From contig JBEVKW010000360.1 in NCBI GenBank assembly GCA_040509495.1, forward strand, positions 1 through 8,338: a stretch of 8,338 nt of DNA, in the 5' to 3' direction. Each line of letters begins with the position of its first letter. Within the stretch, counting starts at the first letter, position 1. The notes beneath the pieces were generated by a model that saw nothing but the letters and a program-made list of their open reading frames with translations, did not search any database and was not told where the DNA came from. Below are positions 5,682 through 8,338 of the stretch, in pieces. The DNA comes from Terrimonas_A sp040509495 (lineage in GTDB: Bacteria > Bacteroidota > Bacteroidia > Chitinophagales > Chitinophagaceae). A program made the translations under genes and the position numbers.

Positions 5682-7964
5682 TTACTTGCCTGCCTGTTTT
5701 CTTGCAAACTCAGCACGGATCACGTTCAGGGCACCACCTGCTTTGAACCATTCGATCTGCTGTTCATTGTAAGTATGGTTGACTTCGATCACATCTTTTG
5801 TTCCGTCTGCATGGTTGAGTTCAACACGTAGTGGTTGACCGGGAGCAAAAGAAGACAGGTTTTCTATATCGATGTTATCGTCTTCCTGTACTTTATCATA
5901 ATCTTCTTTATTCGCAAAGGTCAGTGCCAGCATCCCTTGTTTCTTCAGGTTTGTTTCGTGGATACGGGCGAAGCTGCGTACGAGGATCGCTCTTACACCA
6001 AGGTGTCGTGGTTCCATCGCTGCGTGTTCGCGGCTGCTGCCTTCACCATAGTTCTCATCACCTACAACAACGCTACCGATATGTGCAGCTTTGTAAGCGC
6101 GCGCAGTGGCCGGTACTGGTCCGTATTCGCCGGTCAGCTGATTTTTAACCGTATCAGTTTTGTCGTTGAAATAGTTGATCGCACCGATCAGCATGTTGTT
6201 GCTGATATTATCCAGGTGGCCACGGAATTTCAACCATGGACCAGCCATTGAAATATGATCAGTAGTACATTTTCCTTTTGCTTTGATCAGCAGTTTGAGT
6301 CCCTGGAGATCGTGGCCTTCCCAGGGAGCAAATGCCTGCAGGAGTTGCAGGCGCTGGCTGTCTGCCTGCACGACTACTTTTACCTGGCTGCCGTCTTCAG
6401 CAGGAGCCTGGTAACCTGCATCCTCCACGGCGAATCCTTTCGGAGGAAGTTCGTACCCGGATGGCTCATCCAGCAGTACTTCATCGCCGTTTGCATTTTT
6501 CAGTTTATCGGTCAGCGGGTTGAAGGCGATACTTCCCGCGATGGCCATTGCTGTAACGATCTCGGGGCTTGCCACGAAAGCGTGTGTGCTGGCGAGGCCG
6601 TCATTACGTTTGGCAAAGTTGCGGTTGAAAGAAGTGATGATCGTGTTCTTACGGTTAGGATCGTCGATATGACGCGCCCACTGACCGATGCAAGGTCCGC
6701 AGGCATTTGCCAATACGATACCGCCCACACTTTCAAACGTATTGATGAACCCGTCGCGCTCGATAGTAAAACGAACAAGTTCACTACCGGGAGTAATGGT
6801 GAATTCAGAGTTTGCTTTGAGCCCTTTGCTGACTGCATCTTTAACGATGCTGGCAGAGCGGCTGATATCTTCGTAAGAAGAATTGGTGCAGCTGCCGATC
6901 AGTGCTACTTCGAGTTTCTCAGGCCAGCCGTTTTCTTTAACAGCTTCAGCCATTTTGGAGATCGGAGTAGCCAGGTCTGGTGTAAAAGGTCCATTCACAT
7001 ATGGTTCCAGCGTGCTGAGGTCAAGCTCGAGCAGCTGGTCATAATATTCTGCGGGGTTTGCGTATATCTCAGGGTCGGGGCGCAGGTGTTCTTTGATGCC
7101 ATCAGCGAGTGAAGCTACTTCTGCGCGACCGGTTGATTGCAGGTAAGCGCTCATTTTTTCATCGTATGCGAACAGGGAACAGGTTGCGCCGATCTCAGCA
7201 CCCATATTACAAACGGTACCTTTACCGGTAGCGCTCATATTATCTGCGCCTTCGCCAAAGTATTCCACGATGGCACCCGTACCACCTTTTACGGTCAGTT
7301 GTCCGGCAACCCAAAGGATCACGTCTTTGCAGGAGGTCCAGCCATTCAGTTTGCCCGTCAGTTTAACACCGATCACTTTTGGCATTTTCAATTCCCAGGG
7401 GAGGCCGGCCATTACGTCCACTGCATCAGCGCCGCCCACACCGATGGCGACCATACCGAGGCCACCTGCATTCGGCGTGTGTGAATCAGTACCGATCATC
7501 ATACCTCCGGGGAAGGCATAGTTCTCAAGCACCACCTGGTGAATGATCCCTGCTCCCGGTTTCCAGAAGCCGATACCGTATTTATTGGAAATAGAAGCCA
7601 GGAAATCATACACTTCTTTGTTCACTTCGTTTGCAGTAGCGAGGTCAGCCACCGCGCCTGTTTTTGCCTGGATCAGGTGATCACAGTGTACGGTGGAGGG
7701 AACAGCCACCTTATCACGCCCGCAGGTCATAAATTGCAGCAATGCCATCTGGGCAGTTGCATCCTGCATTGCCACGCGATCGGGGGCAAAGTCGACATAG
7801 TGTTTGCCACGCGTATAAGGAGTTGGCGGTAAAGCGCCGTGTAAATGTGCATATAAGATTTTTTCCGTAAGGGTCAGAGGCTTGCCGATAGTCTGACGGG
7901 CTGCAGCGATCTTACCCGGCATTTCAGCATAGATTTTCTTGATTAGATCGAGATCAAATACCAT
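5682..7964 (-). CDS. acnA: Aconitate hydratase (aconitase), mitochondrial class
   Basis: Cytoplasmic TCA-cycle enzyme that interconverts citrate and isocitrate through cis-aconitate using a [4Fe-4S] cluster. The 760-residue product has full family length, with the first three domains and the swivelling C-terminal domain intact. Cluster ligands are Cys359 in IGSCTNSS and Cys422/Cys425 in ACGPCIGQW. Substrate and catalytic residues seen include Gln67 (AMQDAT), Asp95-His96 (HCDHLI), Asp160-Ser161-His162 (GTDSHTPN), Arg448 and Arg453 (FNRNFAKRNDG), Asp569-His570 (TTDHIS), Arg581 (LKFRGHLDN) and Ser643-Ser644-Arg645 (GEGSSREHA). Several of these lie within one position of mature mitochondrial aconitase numbering, so this belongs to that class rather than the longer AcnA/IRP1 class or AcnB; the symbol is a functional label. 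The ATG at 7964 (MVFDLDLIKKIY) fits the family start better than the in-frame ATG at 7997. Monocistronic here, with its own terminator. Confidence 0.96.
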   Translation of the reverse strand: MVFDLDLIKKIYAEMPGKIAAARQTIGKPLTLTEKILYAHLHGALPPTPYTRGKHYVDFAPDRVAMQDATAQMALLQFMTCGRDKVAVPSTVHCDHLIQAKTGAVADLATANEVNKEVYDFLASISNKYGIGFWKPGAGIIHQVVLENYAFPGGMMIGTDSHTPNAGGLGMVAIGVGGADAVDVMAGLPWELKMPKVIGVKLTGKLNGWTSCKDVILWVAGQLTVKGGTGAIVEYFGEGADNMSATGKGTVCNMGAEIGATCSLFAYDEKMSAYLQSTGRAEVASLADGIKEHLRPDPEIYANPAEYYDQLLELDLSTLEPYVNGPFTPDLATPISKMAEAVKENGWPEKLEVALIGSCTNSSYEDISRSASIVKDAVSKGLKANSEFTITPGSELVRFTIERDGFINTFESVGGIVLANACGPCIGQWARHIDDPNRKNTIITSFNRNFAKRNDGLASTHAFVASPEIVTAMAIAGSIAFNPLTDKLKNANGDEVLLDEPSGYELPPKGFAVEDAGYQAPAEDGSQVKVVVQADSQRLQLLQAFAPWEGHDLQGLKLLIKAKGKCTTDHISMAGPWLKFRGHLDNISNNMLIGAINYFNDKTDTVKNQLTGEYGPVPATARAYKAAHIGSVVVGDENYGEGSSREHAAMEPRHLGVRAILVRSFARIHETNLKKQGMLALTFANKEDYDKVQEDDNIDIENLSSFAPGQPLRVELNHADGTKDVIEVNHTYNEQQIEWFKAGGALNVIRAEFARKQAGK

Positions 7965-8338
7965 GTGGATACAATTTGAGTTTAGATATTGGGTCATCGC
8001 ATTGTCGGGCCATTGAGAGACCAGCGACAGAAAGAAAAAATGACGCGACGGTGACGACGACTTGAAAGTGTTGCGAATTTACGGATAAATCGGGGGTTTC
8101 TGAGCTGAAACTAAAGAAAGGGGGGATGAGAGAGACGGCGATGGACGAGAGAGATAACGGATGCTGGATAGTTGCGGCAGGACGCGGTTTTTTGGGCCTA
8201 AGGTTCCCGCAGTATAAGACATTGGTCAAAGTAGAACAAGGTAGCTAACTGTCTTGTCTGTCGACCTGCGTAAGGCCCCCTCTAAATCTCCCCCGAAGGG
8301 CTACCGTGTACCCATAAGTATTTGAGTGGCGTAAAGGA
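7965..8338. other. Region upstream of aconitase without a convincing gene
   Basis: These 374 bases hold the leader and presumably the promoter of aconitase, but no element matches TAnnTTTG with a partner at 19-21 bases. The nearest is TAAATTCG on the - strand (8081-8074), with no -33 partner. Around 8105-8160 the + strand is purine-rich and carries a near-direct repeat, GGATGAGAGAGA (8124-8135) and GGACGAGAGAGA (8143-8154), so a transcript towards aconitase would be pyrimidine-rich. No tRNA, riboswitch or Shine-Dalgarno site was recognised. The only open frame of note, 8229-7954 on the - strand, starts with TTG and looks like a chance ORF. The right edge carries a short C-rich element. Confidence 0.6.
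8276..8300. repeat. C-rich element resembling a Bacteroidota intergenic repeat, apparently cut short
   Basis: CCCCCTCTAAATCTCCCCC (8276-8294) followed by GAAGGG resembles the first arm and loop of an interspersed palindrome that I recall from many Bacteroidota genomes, in which the C-run is mirrored by a G-rich second arm. Here only three G residues follow before the sequence changes to CTACCG, so the second arm is missing or degraded. The identification rests on memory of the motif. Confidence 0.4.

Noticed and set aside
5505..5831. Open frame running through the repeat into the aconitase 3' end
   Set aside because: It translates the repeat and the antisense of aconitase; no coding signal of its own.
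5911..5922. A GCAAAG copy inside aconitase as part of the repeat family
   Set aside because: A single six-base core in coding sequence, explained by conserved codons (ALTFANKED); no flanking unit.
6255..7112. 285-codon open frame antisense to aconitase
   Set aside because: Fully inside the aconitase gene, whose catalytic residues are all conserved; long antisense frames are expected from the codon bias.
7965..7997. Upstream ATG start for aconitase
   Set aside because: The extra 11 residues precede the typical family N-terminus MVFDLDLIKK and bear no family signature.
8067..8081. TAAATTCG on the - strand as the aconitase promoter
   Set aside because: One mismatch in the -7 element and no TTTG-like element 19-21 bases upstream.
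7954..8229. 91-codon open frame upstream of aconitase on the - strand
   Set aside because: TTG start, low-complexity Ser/Pro-rich product without domains, and an overlap with the aconitase start; probably chance.

Overview
The window looks like ordinary chromosome from a member of the Bacteroidota, most likely close to Chitinophaga (Chitinophagaceae). Four things point there. A secreted protein ends in a type IX secretion (T9SS) type A sorting domain. The aconitase is of the mitochondrial class. Shine-Dalgarno sites are largely missing. Upstream elements fit the Bacteroidota promoter pattern TTTG / TAnnTTTG. The family placement is inference; no sequence search was run.

Left part (1-3035, + strand). 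The window opens inside xseA, the large subunit of exodeoxyribonuclease VII, which lacks its N-terminal part. xseB, the small subunit, overlaps the end of xseA by 26 bases, so the two subunits are probably translationally coupled. Two exported proteins follow: a trypsin-fold serine protease with a visible His/Asp/Ser triad, and a 201-residue secreted protein of unknown function with its own candidate promoter.

Middle (3036-5445). A HAD-family sugar-phosphate phosphatase/mutase-like gene lies on the - strand, convergent with the small secreted protein. A long imperfect hairpin sits between those two stops. A 216-base divergent intergenic region, with a candidate promoter for each side, separates the HAD gene from a 480-residue T9SS cargo protein.

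Right part (5446-8338). The T9SS gene and the - strand aconitase gene converge on a 236-base spacer. The spacer holds a striking GCAAAG-based tandem and inverted repeat that folds into a hairpin of about 40 bp, next to a clear intrinsic terminator for aconitase. Upstream of aconitase, 374 bases contain no convincing gene; the far edge carries a short C-rich element resembling a family of intergenic repeats in Bacteroidota.

The genes do not form one pathway: DNA repair (xseAB), export (protease, small secreted protein, T9SS cargo), sugar-phosphate handling (HAD) and the TCA cycle (aconitase). I see no defence system, mobile element or biosynthetic cluster. The repeat hairpin at 5492-5611 is the most interesting object.
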